Shown: one piece after another, positions 1 to 6,880 of the stretch
How positions within the stretch are numbered: position 1 is the stretch's first letter
Layout: each line of letters starts with the position of its first letter
NCBI GenBank assembly: GCA_035506295.1
Contig: DATJPR010000237.1
Location: 1 to 12,687 of the forward strand
Reading direction: 5' to 3'
DNA from: DATJPR01 sp035506295
GTDB taxonomy: Bacteria > Bacteroidota > Ignavibacteria > UBA10030 > UBA6906
Length of the DNA: 12,687 nucleotides
Notes under the pieces: generated by a model
The model's database searches: none
What the model was told of the DNA's origin: nothing
The model's input: only the letters and a program-made list of their open reading frames with translations
Position numbers and translations under genes: made by a program

Positions 1-526
1 CGGGCCTCACGTATTCGACCTTCTTGACATCCCTCCCGAATGCTGCACCTGGCATTACAGGACCACCGTCGCCGGTACCTAACTATCGGGCGCTAGGCGC
101 TTTCATCGGTTTTCTCAGTGAGTATCCGCGCGCAGATTCACAGCGGGCAAGCGTGGTGGAACCACAGTACCGTCAATCCTGGACAATCGGCACTCCCAGC
201 TTCGCAAGTTATGGAGACATGAAAATCTCTTGTGGCATTCGCCTCTATCTTGAGCAGAGGTAGTCTGCACGCAGAGGAGGTGGTCCGCTCGCGATCGTTT
301 TGGGCTGACGGAAGATTAAGTCGACAACATCGCCCGGCGTCCTCCGAAGCTCAAGAATCGAAACAATTGAATGTCTTGTGTCCCAAAGGACCTTGCTCAT
401 CACGCACAACAGTGATCGACGGAACTGCAGCCCGGTCGGCCCGATCATCTGGCGGAAGCCAAGTGATCGGGACGTCGAATTACCCATTGTCCATATCCCA
501 TCAATAATGAATAATGGATCATCAAT
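1..526. other. gene-free or unresolved left edge
   Basis: I can support no gene here. One plus frame is open from the left edge to a stop at 261-263 (about 87 codons) and could be the tail of a truncated gene, but its product matches nothing I recognise. Other frames on both strands are open for similar lengths over 232-507, as expected by chance at this GC. Bases 490-526 are AT-rich with a short tandem AATAATG, just past the stop of the minus-strand four-helix-bundle gene. No convincing terminator hairpin, tRNA or rRNA similarity was seen. Confidence 0.4.
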
Positions 527-901
527 TTAGCTACGTTTGATCCGCCCAGCGTTCTCCGCCGCCGTTCGCCGGCTGACTGCAATGATCTTACTCAACGTCA
601 CGCATTCCTCATGCGCTAGTCTCGCCTCCTGAGCATCGTAAAGCCCTCGCTTGAGAATCATGTCTAGCCATACCCGTGACTCATTGAGCTCCTTCAACAC
701 AACGCCAAGTTTGTGTATGAAGTCCATTGAGCTCTCGGCTGCCCGTGCTTCAGCATAATTCGGCGCGCCCGCCGTCCCTGATCGCAACAACTGATTGGCA
801 ATGTGTTCCCCTTCTGCACTCTTCGGCATCCGCTCACACATCGTCAAGACCCGTACCGCAAAACTGATCAGCTTCTCCTCAATATCGTCTCCTTTGGCCA
901 T
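527..901 (-). CDS. four helix bundle protein (23S rRNA intervening-sequence / Avd-like family)
   Basis: This 124-residue protein has the family's usual length and pattern. It has an N-terminal helix, a central HIANQLLRSGTAGAPNYAEA segment (residues about 33-52), then KLGVVLKELNESRVWLDMI (residues about 64-82) and a last helix with ECVTLSKIIAVSRR (about 98-111). The conserved Q-L-x-R-S-(G/A)-x-x-x-x-x-N-x-x-E-A core is intact. The family was first found inside 23S rRNA intervening sequences and occurs widely as stand-alone genes. Its members form oligomeric helical bundles of unknown cellular role, and the accessory protein Avd of diversity-generating retroelements shares the fold. The start is well supported: on the minus strand AAAGGAGGGGGT lies directly before the ATG, a strong ribosome binding site. 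No reverse transcriptase or rRNA is visible in the window, so neither known context applies here. The family is clear; the function is not. Confidence 0.9.
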   Translation of the reverse strand: MAKGDDIEEKLISFAVRVLTMCERMPKSAEGEHIANQLLRSGTAGAPNYAEARAAESSMDFIHKLGVVLKELNESRVWLDMILKRGLYDAQEARLAHEECVTLSKIIAVSRRTAAENAGRIKRS

Positions 902-1055
902 ACCCCCTCCTTTGGCGATTTCACTGCATTCCGCGGGTGACAGATGGCCTGCAGGTGAGCCACTCTAATTGTATTACTCCGGAAAGCCCATATTTCCGAA
1001 TGCCCAGATAATTCTTTCCATGCCGATCTGCCCAATCGGATCGCCCCAGACGACA

Positions 1056-1086
1056 CGGCCCGTTCTGCCATATGCAGAACGGGCCG
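1056..1086 (-). terminator. strong hairpin downstream of the cupredoxin gene
   Basis: The arms at 1056-1068 (CGGCCCGTTCTGC) and 1074-1086 (GCAGAACGGGCCG) are perfect 13-bp complements around a 5-nt loop. The hairpin lies 34 bp past the stop of the minus-strand CuA lipoprotein gene, where an intrinsic terminator is expected. The following bases on the minus strand (TGTCGTCTGG) are only weakly T-rich, so it may instead protect the transcript 3' end or block read-through into the four-helix-bundle gene by structure alone. Confidence 0.55.
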
Positions 1087-1120
1087 CTCCTGATGCCGGA
1101 ACCCGATGTGAGACGTTACC

Positions 1121-1522
1121 TTATTCCACGATGACCTTGCCGTTCATGCCGAAGTGCCCGATCCCACAGAAGTGGGAGCACTTAAACCCGTATTCACCTT
1201 CCCTGGCCGCGTAAAATTCGATCTCCTTCACTTCATTTTCCTCGACCCGCTCGTCGATGCCGAAGGCCGCCATGCTGAACCCGTGCGTCCCGTCAATCGC
1301 TTTAAACTTGAGGGTGACCAATGTCCCCCGCTTCACCCGTATCACGTCAGGAGTAAAATGATACCGCTGGGCGGTCACTTCTATGGTGACCTTCGGCGTG
1401 GTATCTCGGTTAAGCCCTGCTGGGACCGCCTCGAAAAGTTGAGAAGCTGCACAGCCCACGAGGAGAAGCACGCCGGTCAAGACAATTATCTTGACCTTCA
1501 TGGTCGTTCGTTGGAGTTTCAT
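1121..1522 (-). CDS. CuA-type cupredoxin lipoprotein (cytochrome c oxidase subunit II-like domain)
   Basis: From the chosen ATG this is a 133-residue periplasm-side copper protein. Residues 9-24 form a lipoprotein signal with lipobox LVGC, and Cys24 is the predicted lipidated residue. The rest is one cupredoxin domain beginning around YHFTPDVIRVKRG. The full CuA ligand set is present: His80 in DGTHGFSM, then Cys115, Cys119, His123 and Met126 in CSHFCGIGHFGM, matching the CxxxCxxxHxxM motif of oxidase subunit II. The usual Glu between the cysteines, which binds through its backbone carbonyl, is His117 here. It lacks the two N-terminal transmembrane helices of a standard CoxB and no CoxA is nearby, so it is a stand-alone electron-transfer or copper protein. 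Start choice: the ATG at 1522 has AAGG six bases upstream; the ATG at 1564 has its purine tract abutting the codon, and the ATG at 1501 has no ribosome site. Assignment to the cupredoxin/CuA family is firm; its physiological partner is unknown. Confidence 0.88.
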   Translation of the reverse strand: MKLQRTTMKVKIIVLTGVLLLVGCAASQLFEAVPAGLNRDTTPKVTIEVTAQRYHFTPDVIRVKRGTLVTLKFKAIDGTHGFSMAAFGIDERVEENEVKEIEFYAAREGEYGFKCSHFCGIGHFGMNGKVIVE

Positions 1523-1564
1523 GGAAAGCCTTAGCAAATTTGAGTGCGCCTGCGCCAATCTCAT

Positions 1565-1921
1565 CCTTCCGATTGTACACTATAAGGGTTGACTGACATG
1601 AAAAGTTCCATGAGTGCCAGGCTTCATAATTCCAAGTTGTTGACTTTGTCCGACGTGCGAAATAGATTAGTCCCAGCGAACCTCATTGCTCGCTTTGACA
1701 CCCATCGAGCCCTCGACTCGGCCCTGAAATTCGCGCGAGTCGCCGGACCCCGGGACTTCCGCCCGACGTGCGGACTCAACGGACCGCTGCCGCTTGACTC
1801 TGTAGTTGCTCCCTCGATCTAGAGCGTTCTCCGACGACCCCGGGCTGTGGGCATCCCACGCCTCATTTCCGTCGTGCAGTTCAAAGCCTGATTTCGACTG
1901 CCTGAAAGGAGGAAATGCCCC
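1565..1921. other. divergent intergenic region between cupredoxin and propeller genes
   Basis: No gene is supported in these 357 bases. The minus strand carries TATAGT at 1584-1579, a fair -10 for the cupredoxin gene, although no good -35 precedes it; transcription from there would begin near 1572 and favours the start at 1522. The plus strand carries a sigma70-like promoter candidate at 1640-1668. A 7-bp inverted repeat, CGACTCG at 1714-1720 and CGAGTCG at 1736-1742, would lie in the plus-strand leader. Two copies of GACCCCGGG/GACCCCGGG-like sequence occur near 1745 and 1836. Confidence 0.5.
1640..1668 (+). promoter_or_regulatory. candidate sigma70-like promoter for the propeller/DUF4153 pair
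   Basis: TTGACT at 1640-1645 is followed after exactly 17 bases by TAGATT at 1663-1668. The expected start near 1675 would give a leader of about 245 nt before the ATG at 1922. If the organism uses the Bacteroidota-type -33/-7 promoter, this match would be coincidental. Confidence 0.3.
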
Positions 1922-3991
1922 ATGAAACATGCCCTGTCATTCCTGTTCGTGATTTGCCTAGGCGCCCCGGCAGGTAATCCTGCACATGCGCAGTGGGTTC
2001 CAACCAACGGACCCGAAGGAGGAGAGATCTACTCGATCGCCTCGAATGGGACAGCTATCTTTGCCGCGACGTTTGCCGGCGTTTTCCGATCCACAAACGG
2101 CGGCGGAACCTGGACACTGCAAAATCAAGGAATGATGTACCCCAGCATTACCTGTCTGCGCTTGAATGCCGGTACTCTCTATGCTGCGAAGGCAGGCCTG
2201 GTCTACCGATCGACGGACGACGGCGAGAACTGGACGCAGACAGGCCCCGGCTTGCCGAACTACAATTACATTCGGTCCATGGCGTTTGTCGGCCAACAGA
2301 TCTTCGCCGGCGTCGACTATAGTGGTGTCTATCGCTCAACCGATAACGGCTCAACGTGGGCGCCAGCCAACGCGGGGCTCACCGATACAAACCTGACATA
2401 TGTTTGTTCGTTCGGATCGACGCTCTTCGCCGGTACACATGCCGGCCTCTTCCGCTCGGCCGACACCGCCAAGAGTTGGGTCCTGGCAAATGCCGGCATT
2501 GCCAACCGCAATGTCATTTCCATGATGTCCCTGGGGTCGAAAATATTCGCTGGCACGACGAGCGGTCTCCTGTGGTCAACAGACAATGGTACCTCATGGG
2601 TCGGTTCGGATTCCATCCTTCAATACTCCTATGTTTCGGCGTTCGCGACAGTAGACTCCACAATCTTCGTTGGCACCTCCGAAGGAATTTACCGCTCCAC
2701 ATCCGCAGGTGCCAAGTGGTTTCCGGCAGATTCCGGCCTTGCCCTGACGCAGGTGATCTCGCTTTGCTCGAACGGAAAGACGGTCCTTGCGGGTACCTTC
2801 GGCGGGATGTGCATGTCTACCGATCTGGGCACAAGTTGGCAATCAGCGAATGCGGGGATCGTGGCCACCGATATCACATCCCTCGTGGCCGACGGGAACT
2901 CGATGGTCGCAGGTTCGGATGGGAGCGGAATTTTCTACACCGTCAATGCCGGGGACCTGTGGAAACCGGCAGCAACAGGACTGACCAACCCGCGGATATC
3001 GTCGATGCTCGCGTGCGGGTCAATGTCGTTTGCAGGAACGTACGTCGCGAAGTTCCTTCGATCAACGGATCACGGCGTCACGTGGACTTCATCGGGTACA
3101 GAGCCCGCGCAAACGTACGTATACGCTCTGGCTGGGGACAGCCAGTGCGTGTACGCCGGGGGATGGACCGGCGTTTCCCGATCGACAGACGTGGGGCTAA
3201 GCTGGTCAGATGCAGGCACCGGACTTCCGGGTACCCATGTCTACAAACTGGGAGTCTGTGGTCCGACCATTTACGCGGCGACGAATTCTTCCGGAATTTT
3301 CAAGTCGACAAACAACGGCGCCACGTGGGATAGCTTGAAAATCAACTTCGGCAATGCGTATGTCTACGCCCTGCTGCCGATCGGGAACACCATGTTCATC
3401 GGAGGAGATGGCGGGCTGCTTCGCTCAACAGACAACGGGTCGTCGTGGGTTTCCGTCAGTGCGGGCCTGGTATATCCGCAGGTTCAAGCCATGGCGGCGT
3501 CCGGACCGAATCTCTTCGTTGCAGATTCCTGGAGAGACATCTACGTCTCGACGGACAATGGGTCACACTGGCGGGATGTTAGCGAAGGATATCCTTCGAT
3601 TTATCAGATAAGCGTACTCTGTGCGAACGCGACCCACCTCTTCGCTGGAACCTTTGATCACGGCATCTGGAGACGCCCCCTTTCGGAAATGCTGACCTCG
3701 CTGCCTCCAGCGCCCCATGAAAGCGTCTTCGCATTCGCGCTGGAGCAGAACTATCCCAATCCGTTCAATCCGACAACAGTTATCAGCGGACAGTGGACAG
3801 CAGACAGTAAGGTTGAGCTTGTCGTGTATGACATCCTTGGGCGGGAAGTGGCAGTGCTGGCTGACGGCAGATACCCCGCAGGGAGGTACTCCTTCAGTTT
3901 TGATGGGACAAGGCTTGCCAGCGGAATCTATATCTGTCGGCTGAAGGCGGGAGAACAATCGGCGACGAGGACAATGGCCCTGGTAAAATAA
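1922..3991 (+). CDS. T9SS-exported Asp-box (BNR/sortilin-like) beta-propeller protein
   Basis: This 689-residue secreted protein has three parts. A Sec signal peptide (residues 1-23, ending in PAHA before Gln24) is followed by tandem Asp-box units over residues about 50-590. The units have the form G-(V/L/I)-(F/Y)-R-S-T-D-N-G-x-x-W, for example GVYRSTDNGSTW and GLLRSTDNGSSW; I count 13 clear copies plus a degenerate last one (GIWRRPLSEM). Residues 607-689 are a type IX secretion C-terminal sorting domain: LEQNYPNPFNPTT at its start, YDILGREV in the middle and LASGIYICRLKAG near the end. In FCB bacteria this domain directs passage across the outer membrane and surface attachment or release. 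Asp-box propellers occur in sialidases, sortilin and photosystem assembly factors, but I see no sialidase catalytic residues, so a binding or structural role is more likely. The start has AAGGAGG at 1906-1912, nine bases upstream. The DUF4153 gene follows by 20 bp and is probably co-transcribed. Confidence 0.92.
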   Translation: MKHALSFLFVICLGAPAGNPAHAQWVPTNGPEGGEIYSIASNGTAIFAATFAGVFRSTNGGGTWTLQNQGMMYPSITCLRLNAGTLYAAKAGLVYRSTDDGENWTQTGPGLPNYNYIRSMAFVGQQIFAGVDYSGVYRSTDNGSTWAPANAGLTDTNLTYVCSFGSTLFAGTHAGLFRSADTAKSWVLANAGIANRNVISMMSLGSKIFAGTTSGLLWSTDNGTSWVGSDSILQYSYVSAFATVDSTIFVGTSEGIYRSTSAGAKWFPADSGLALTQVISLCSNGKTVLAGTFGGMCMSTDLGTSWQSANAGIVATDITSLVADGNSMVAGSDGSGIFYTVNAGDLWKPAATGLTNPRISSMLACGSMSFAGTYVAKFLRSTDHGVTWTSSGTEPAQTYVYALAGDSQCVYAGGWTGVSRSTDVGLSWSDAGTGLPGTHVYKLGVCGPTIYAATNSSGIFKSTNNGATWDSLKINFGNAYVYALLPIGNTMFIGGDGGLLRSTDNGSSWVSVSAGLVYPQVQAMAASGPNLFVADSWRDIYVSTDNGSHWRDVSEGYPSIYQISVLCANATHLFAGTFDHGIWRRPLSEMLTSLPPAPHESVFAFALEQNYPNPFNPTTVISGQWTADSKVELVVYDILGREVAVLADGRYPAGRYSFSFDGTRLASGIYICRLKAGEQSATRTMALVK
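2000..3690 (+). repeat. tandem Asp-box coding repeats (about 14 units)
   Basis: The repeats are seen in the protein translation, with a period of roughly 40-45 residues. The first box is at about residue 53 (base 2078) and the last, degenerate one at residue 581 (base 3662). The DNA copies have diverged, so this is an old protein repeat and not a recent nucleotide expansion. Boxes 4 (GLFRSADTAKSW), 7 (GMCMSTDLGTSW), 8 (GIFYTVNAGDLW) and the last deviate most from consensus. Confidence 0.85.
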
Positions 3992-4011
3992 CGACACTCT
4001 ACGAGGCACAC

Positions 4012-5820
4012 ATGGAGCTTCCCTCCTTCCCACAACTATTTCACGAAGCCGGCGACACGTTTCGACGCTTCCCCTTCGTTATTTGCGACGCAGCTTTAGG
4101 CACGGCAGCAGCCATTGTTCTGGTCGATCATGAAGGGCCTCCGAGCCCGACCATCCTCTTCAACATCCTTCTGGCCGCCGCCCTGGGAATCCCGCTGTTG
4201 ACAGGCTTGGCCCTCCTCTCGGAACGAAGGCATCAGGCCCGACTGACAGCGATCGGACTCCAGATCTTCGGCATCCTTCTCCTCGTGGGTTATGCAATGA
4301 CCGTCCCGTCCGATCTGGCGAGGGCGCCGCTGGTTTCCCAATATCAGTTCTACGTTCTTGCGATTGCGCTTCACCTGTTTGTCGCCGTTGTTCCGTTCCT
4401 CATCAGGAACGAAATCAACGGGTTCTGGCACTTCAACAGGATTCTCTTCCTACGAGTCTTGACTGGCCTTTTCTACTCTTTTGTACTCTGGGCCGGGCTC
4501 TCGATTGCGCTTGAAGCGCTCGACATTCTTTTCGGAGTATCCATTCCGGGGAAACGCTACGGCGAGCTCTGGATCCTCATCGTCGGGCTCTTCAACACCT
4601 GGTTCTTTGCGGCTGGCATCCCTGACAATCTCCCGCAACTTGAAGCGATGACCGTATATCCCAAAGGGATCAAGGTGTTCTCGCAGTATATTCTCTTCCC
4701 GATCGTTCTCGTCTATCTTGTCATCCTCTACGCGTACCTGGCAAAAATCGGGTTCGATGTGAGCTGGCCCGAAGGGTGGGTCAGCAAACTTATCCTCGGC
4801 TTTTCGGGAACAGGGATCTTCCTTTTGCTTCTCCTCTACCCGCTCCGCGATCAACCGGGATCGACGTGGGTTGTGAAGATCACGAAGTGGTTCCATTACC
4901 TCCTGATCCCGCTCGTCGTCGTCCTGTTTCTGTCTGTGCTTCGAAGAGTGTCGGACTATGGAATCACGGAGGAGCGGTACTTCGCGCTCATCTTGGGCGG
5001 CTGGCTCGGGTTGATGGTCCTCTACTTCCTTCTCAGCAAGACGAGAAACATCAAGGTTATTCCGGCAACCCTCTGTCTCGTGGCCTTTGTCGTGAGCATT
5101 GGCCCATGGGGGGCCTTCTCCGTTGCACGACAAAGTCAAATCAGTCGACTTGAGCGGATAGCACAGGGCGCGGGAATCCTCGTCGACGCGAAGGTACGTC
5201 CCGCTCAGGCCGCGGTGTCGGCCGCGGACGCAAAACAAATCAGCGCGATCCTCTCCTACCTTCACACGACACATGGGTTCGGCGGAATTCAACAATGGTT
5301 CGCCGTCGACCTGAGGATCGACACGATTCCCTCGGGGGTCGTGTACAAGAGTCCCTCCGATGTCTGCAGGTTGATGGGCTTCGACTATGTTGAACGATGG
5401 GGTGAAGCGCCCGGCGGCTGGATCGCTCTTCGTGCCGACAGCGCGTTCAGCACTGAAGGATACGATCGTCTTTCTCGTCTCTGGATGTTCTCGCGTACGG
5501 GCGCGCGAACCGAATCCCTCGGTGATGGGATCGCCCTTCACGTGACAGCATTGATGGATACGATGACGTTCACGTCCACCCGTGACGGTTCATGCCTTCT
5601 CCAGATCGACATGCATCGCCACATTGTGAATCTGCTGGAAAAATACAGTTCGTCTCCCACCGGTCGGATTCCCAACGAAGCAATTGCCTTCAGCGCTTCC
5701 GGGAATGGACTGCGGGTTCGCGTGTGTCCCTGGGTGATTGAAGTGAACCGTCGGCATGGAGAGGCAGAGGTACAGAGGATTGACGCAGCGATTCTTTATT
5801 CCTTGGAACGAGATCACTAG
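4012..5820 (+). CDS. DUF4153 domain multi-pass membrane protein
   Basis: This 602-residue inner-membrane protein has about 11 predicted transmembrane helices in residues 20-372, for example ILFNILLAAALGIPLLTGLALL and YILFPIVLVYLVILYAYLAKI. A soluble C-terminal part of about 220 residues begins after GPWGAFSVARQSQISRLERIA. The DUF4153 hallmarks are present: the helix with KVFSQYILFPIV, and the RRVSDYGITEERYFAL motif before the last two helices. The molecular role of DUF4153 proteins is not established. The ATG is preceded by GAGG (4003-4006) with 5-base spacing, and lies 20 bp after the propeller gene with no terminator between, so the two are probably one transcript. The linkage to a T9SS cargo gene may be incidental. 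A long minus-strand open frame over 4450-5541 is the charged shadow of these hydrophobic helices. The family call is confident; function unknown. Confidence 0.85.
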   Translation: MELPSFPQLFHEAGDTFRRFPFVICDAALGTAAAIVLVDHEGPPSPTILFNILLAAALGIPLLTGLALLSERRHQARLTAIGLQIFGILLLVGYAMTVPSDLARAPLVSQYQFYVLAIALHLFVAVVPFLIRNEINGFWHFNRILFLRVLTGLFYSFVLWAGLSIALEALDILFGVSIPGKRYGELWILIVGLFNTWFFAAGIPDNLPQLEAMTVYPKGIKVFSQYILFPIVLVYLVILYAYLAKIGFDVSWPEGWVSKLILGFSGTGIFLLLLLYPLRDQPGSTWVVKITKWFHYLLIPLVVVLFLSVLRRVSDYGITEERYFALILGGWLGLMVLYFLLSKTRNIKVIPATLCLVAFVVSIGPWGAFSVARQSQISRLERIAQGAGILVDAKVRPAQAAVSAADAKQISAILSYLHTTHGFGGIQQWFAVDLRIDTIPSGVVYKSPSDVCRLMGFDYVERWGEAPGGWIALRADSAFSTEGYDRLSRLWMFSRTGARTESLGDGIALHVTALMDTMTFTSTRDGSCLLQIDMHRHIVNLLEKYSSSPTGRIPNEAIAFSASGNGLRVRVCPWVIEVNRRHGEAEVQRIDAAILYSLERDH

Positions 5821-5840
5821 AGGACCTGCAGCCTCAACCG

Positions 5841-6545
5841 TCAAACGTGGTTCGATATGCCGGCTCGTTCCGCTGCCACGTGGATCGCGATGACGGATTT
5901 TGTCATCCCCAGCCACTTCTCACGGATGATTTCCGCCTCAGGAAAAAGTGCGCGCATATCACGCACGGTGAGGAGATTCCATTCAGGTCGCGCTTTCTTC
6001 ACCCACCACTTATTGATAAACTGAATCGCTGCAATGAGGAATTTCCGGGAGGAGAAGGCGGCGAAATTGGGGAACCACATGTGCGTTTCAATGAAGAAGT
6101 ACCGGTACGGAGTCTGGACGTAATACGATCTGCCTACCCGCCGAATCTCGGCGGCCAGCCGTGACTGAACAGTGAACGCCGCGCTCCTGAATGCGGCATT
6201 CGTGGTATAATTCAGGAGGGAATTCTTCGCCACGGTCACATGCTCGATGACCGAGGAACAAAAGACCACGTCAAAGCTCGCATCGGGGACGGGAATTCTC
6301 CCGTCTTCGTCGAGGTGGAGCGTCTTGAAACCGAACCGATCCTCCGCCCTTCTGAGCGCTTCCACGTCAATGTCCGCGACCGTAACTGTATTTCGGTACG
6401 GGACAACGTCGGCGATGTGCGAACCGTCGGATCCGCCCAGGTCGAGGATAGCATCCTGTTCCACGGGATTCATGTGGTAGAGGAATATGCGCGCCCGGTG
6501 TGCACGAGACCTTCTGGATATCGATGCGACGATTTGTCGGACCAT
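5841..6545 (-). CDS. class I SAM-dependent methyltransferase
   Basis: The 234-residue product (from the chosen start) has a Rossmann-fold methyltransferase core. Motif I is AILDLGGSDGSHI (Asp35, binding S-adenosylmethionine). An acidic loop follows beta strand 2 (VTVADID, Asp58/Asp60), and motif IV-like FDVVFCSSVIEHV carries the Glu-His pair typical of the Methyltransf_11/UbiE-like superfamily. The C-terminal half is rich in aromatics (YYVQTPYRYFFIETHMWFPNF), which resembles methyltransferases found in glycan or surface-polysaccharide loci, but the substrate cannot be told from sequence. The reading frame stays open upstream to an ATG at 6725. The ATG at 6545 is preferred because GAGGG lies about four bases before it and the upstream residues have no conserved character. 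The gene converges on the DUF4153 gene with a 20-bp gap and no shared terminator hairpin. It is transcribed alone in this window. Confidence 0.85.
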   Translation of the reverse strand: MVRQIVASISRRSRAHRARIFLYHMNPVEQDAILDLGGSDGSHIADVVPYRNTVTVADIDVEALRRAEDRFGFKTLHLDEDGRIPVPDASFDVVFCSSVIEHVTVAKNSLLNYTTNAAFRSAAFTVQSRLAAEIRRVGRSYYVQTPYRYFFIETHMWFPNFAAFSSRKFLIAAIQFINKWWVKKARPEWNLLTVRDMRALFPEAEIIREKWLGMTKSVIAIHVAAERAGISNHV

Positions 6546-6880
6546 CAGTCCCTCTGCGTGGAGACGACGCAAGCTGCTCGTTGGGGAGGGGAACCCGGAG
6601 CTGCTTCTTGCGAGGCAGTCTTGAGAGTGCAGAACTATTGACAGGCGGGGCCCCAACATGGGCGTTGGATTGGGCCTGGAGAAATAGTACACAGAAAATT
6701 TGGAATTACCAATTTGACCGCGCACGATGCTGGAAATCCAATATTTTGACGATCCTGCAAAGCACCTTGGCGAGTGTGATTTCGGACATTGAAGATCGCC
6801 AACGTCTTCATTATCTTGCAGGGTTAGGATTTTTCCGAAGGAACCGTTTGCTGATCACTCCTCGCCTTCTCCCCCGACGC
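6546..6880. other. divergent intergenic region between methyltransferase and histidine kinase
   Basis: No gene is supported here, although the kinase frame is open upstream to 6500 and the methyltransferase frame to 6725. The part from about 6680 to 6840 is AT-richer than its flanks, as expected for divergent promoters. A weak plus-strand candidate, TTGACC (6714-6719), 17 bases, then TCCAAT (6737-6742), could serve the kinase. An 8-bp palindrome GGGGCCCC lies at 6647-6654. AAGGA at 6838-6842 is positioned five bases before an in-frame TTG (6848), a possible alternative kinase start. Confidence 0.45.
6684..6712 (-). promoter_or_regulatory. candidate promoter for the methyltransferase gene
   Basis: On the minus strand TTGGTA (6712-6707) and TACTAT (6689-6684) are separated by exactly 17 bases, each matching four of six sigma70 consensus positions. 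Transcription would begin near 6677, after the upstream ATG at 6725, consistent with the shorter protein starting at 6545. The match is weak and may be chance. Confidence 0.25.

Noticed and set aside
24..507. Short open frames near the left edge on both strands
   Set aside because: Several frames overlap with similar lengths, no motif is recognisable and no ribosome site stands out, so they look like chance openings. A truncated gene at the edge cannot be excluded.
527..901. 23S rRNA intervening sequence encoding the four-helix-bundle protein
   Set aside because: The flanks show no rRNA-like sequence; one side is a cupredoxin gene and the other an unassigned stretch.
2356..3333. Plus-strand open frame of 325 codons inside the propeller gene
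   Set aside because: Arg/His/Cys-rich frame-shifted reading of the Asp-box repeats; its length reflects GC-rich repeat codons.
4450..5541. Long minus-strand open frame of 363 codons
   Set aside because: Its product is a highly charged Arg/Glu/Asp-rich sequence, the complement of hydrophobic helix codons in the DUF4153 gene on the other strand, and it has no recognisable motif.
6647..6654. GGGGCCCC palindrome as an operator
   Set aside because: Only eight bases, no flanking symmetry, and expected by chance in GC-rich DNA.
6500..6880. N-terminal extension of the kinase frame by 127 codons
   Set aside because: It would bury the signal peptide in the interior, overlaps the methyltransferase gene and has no conserved features.
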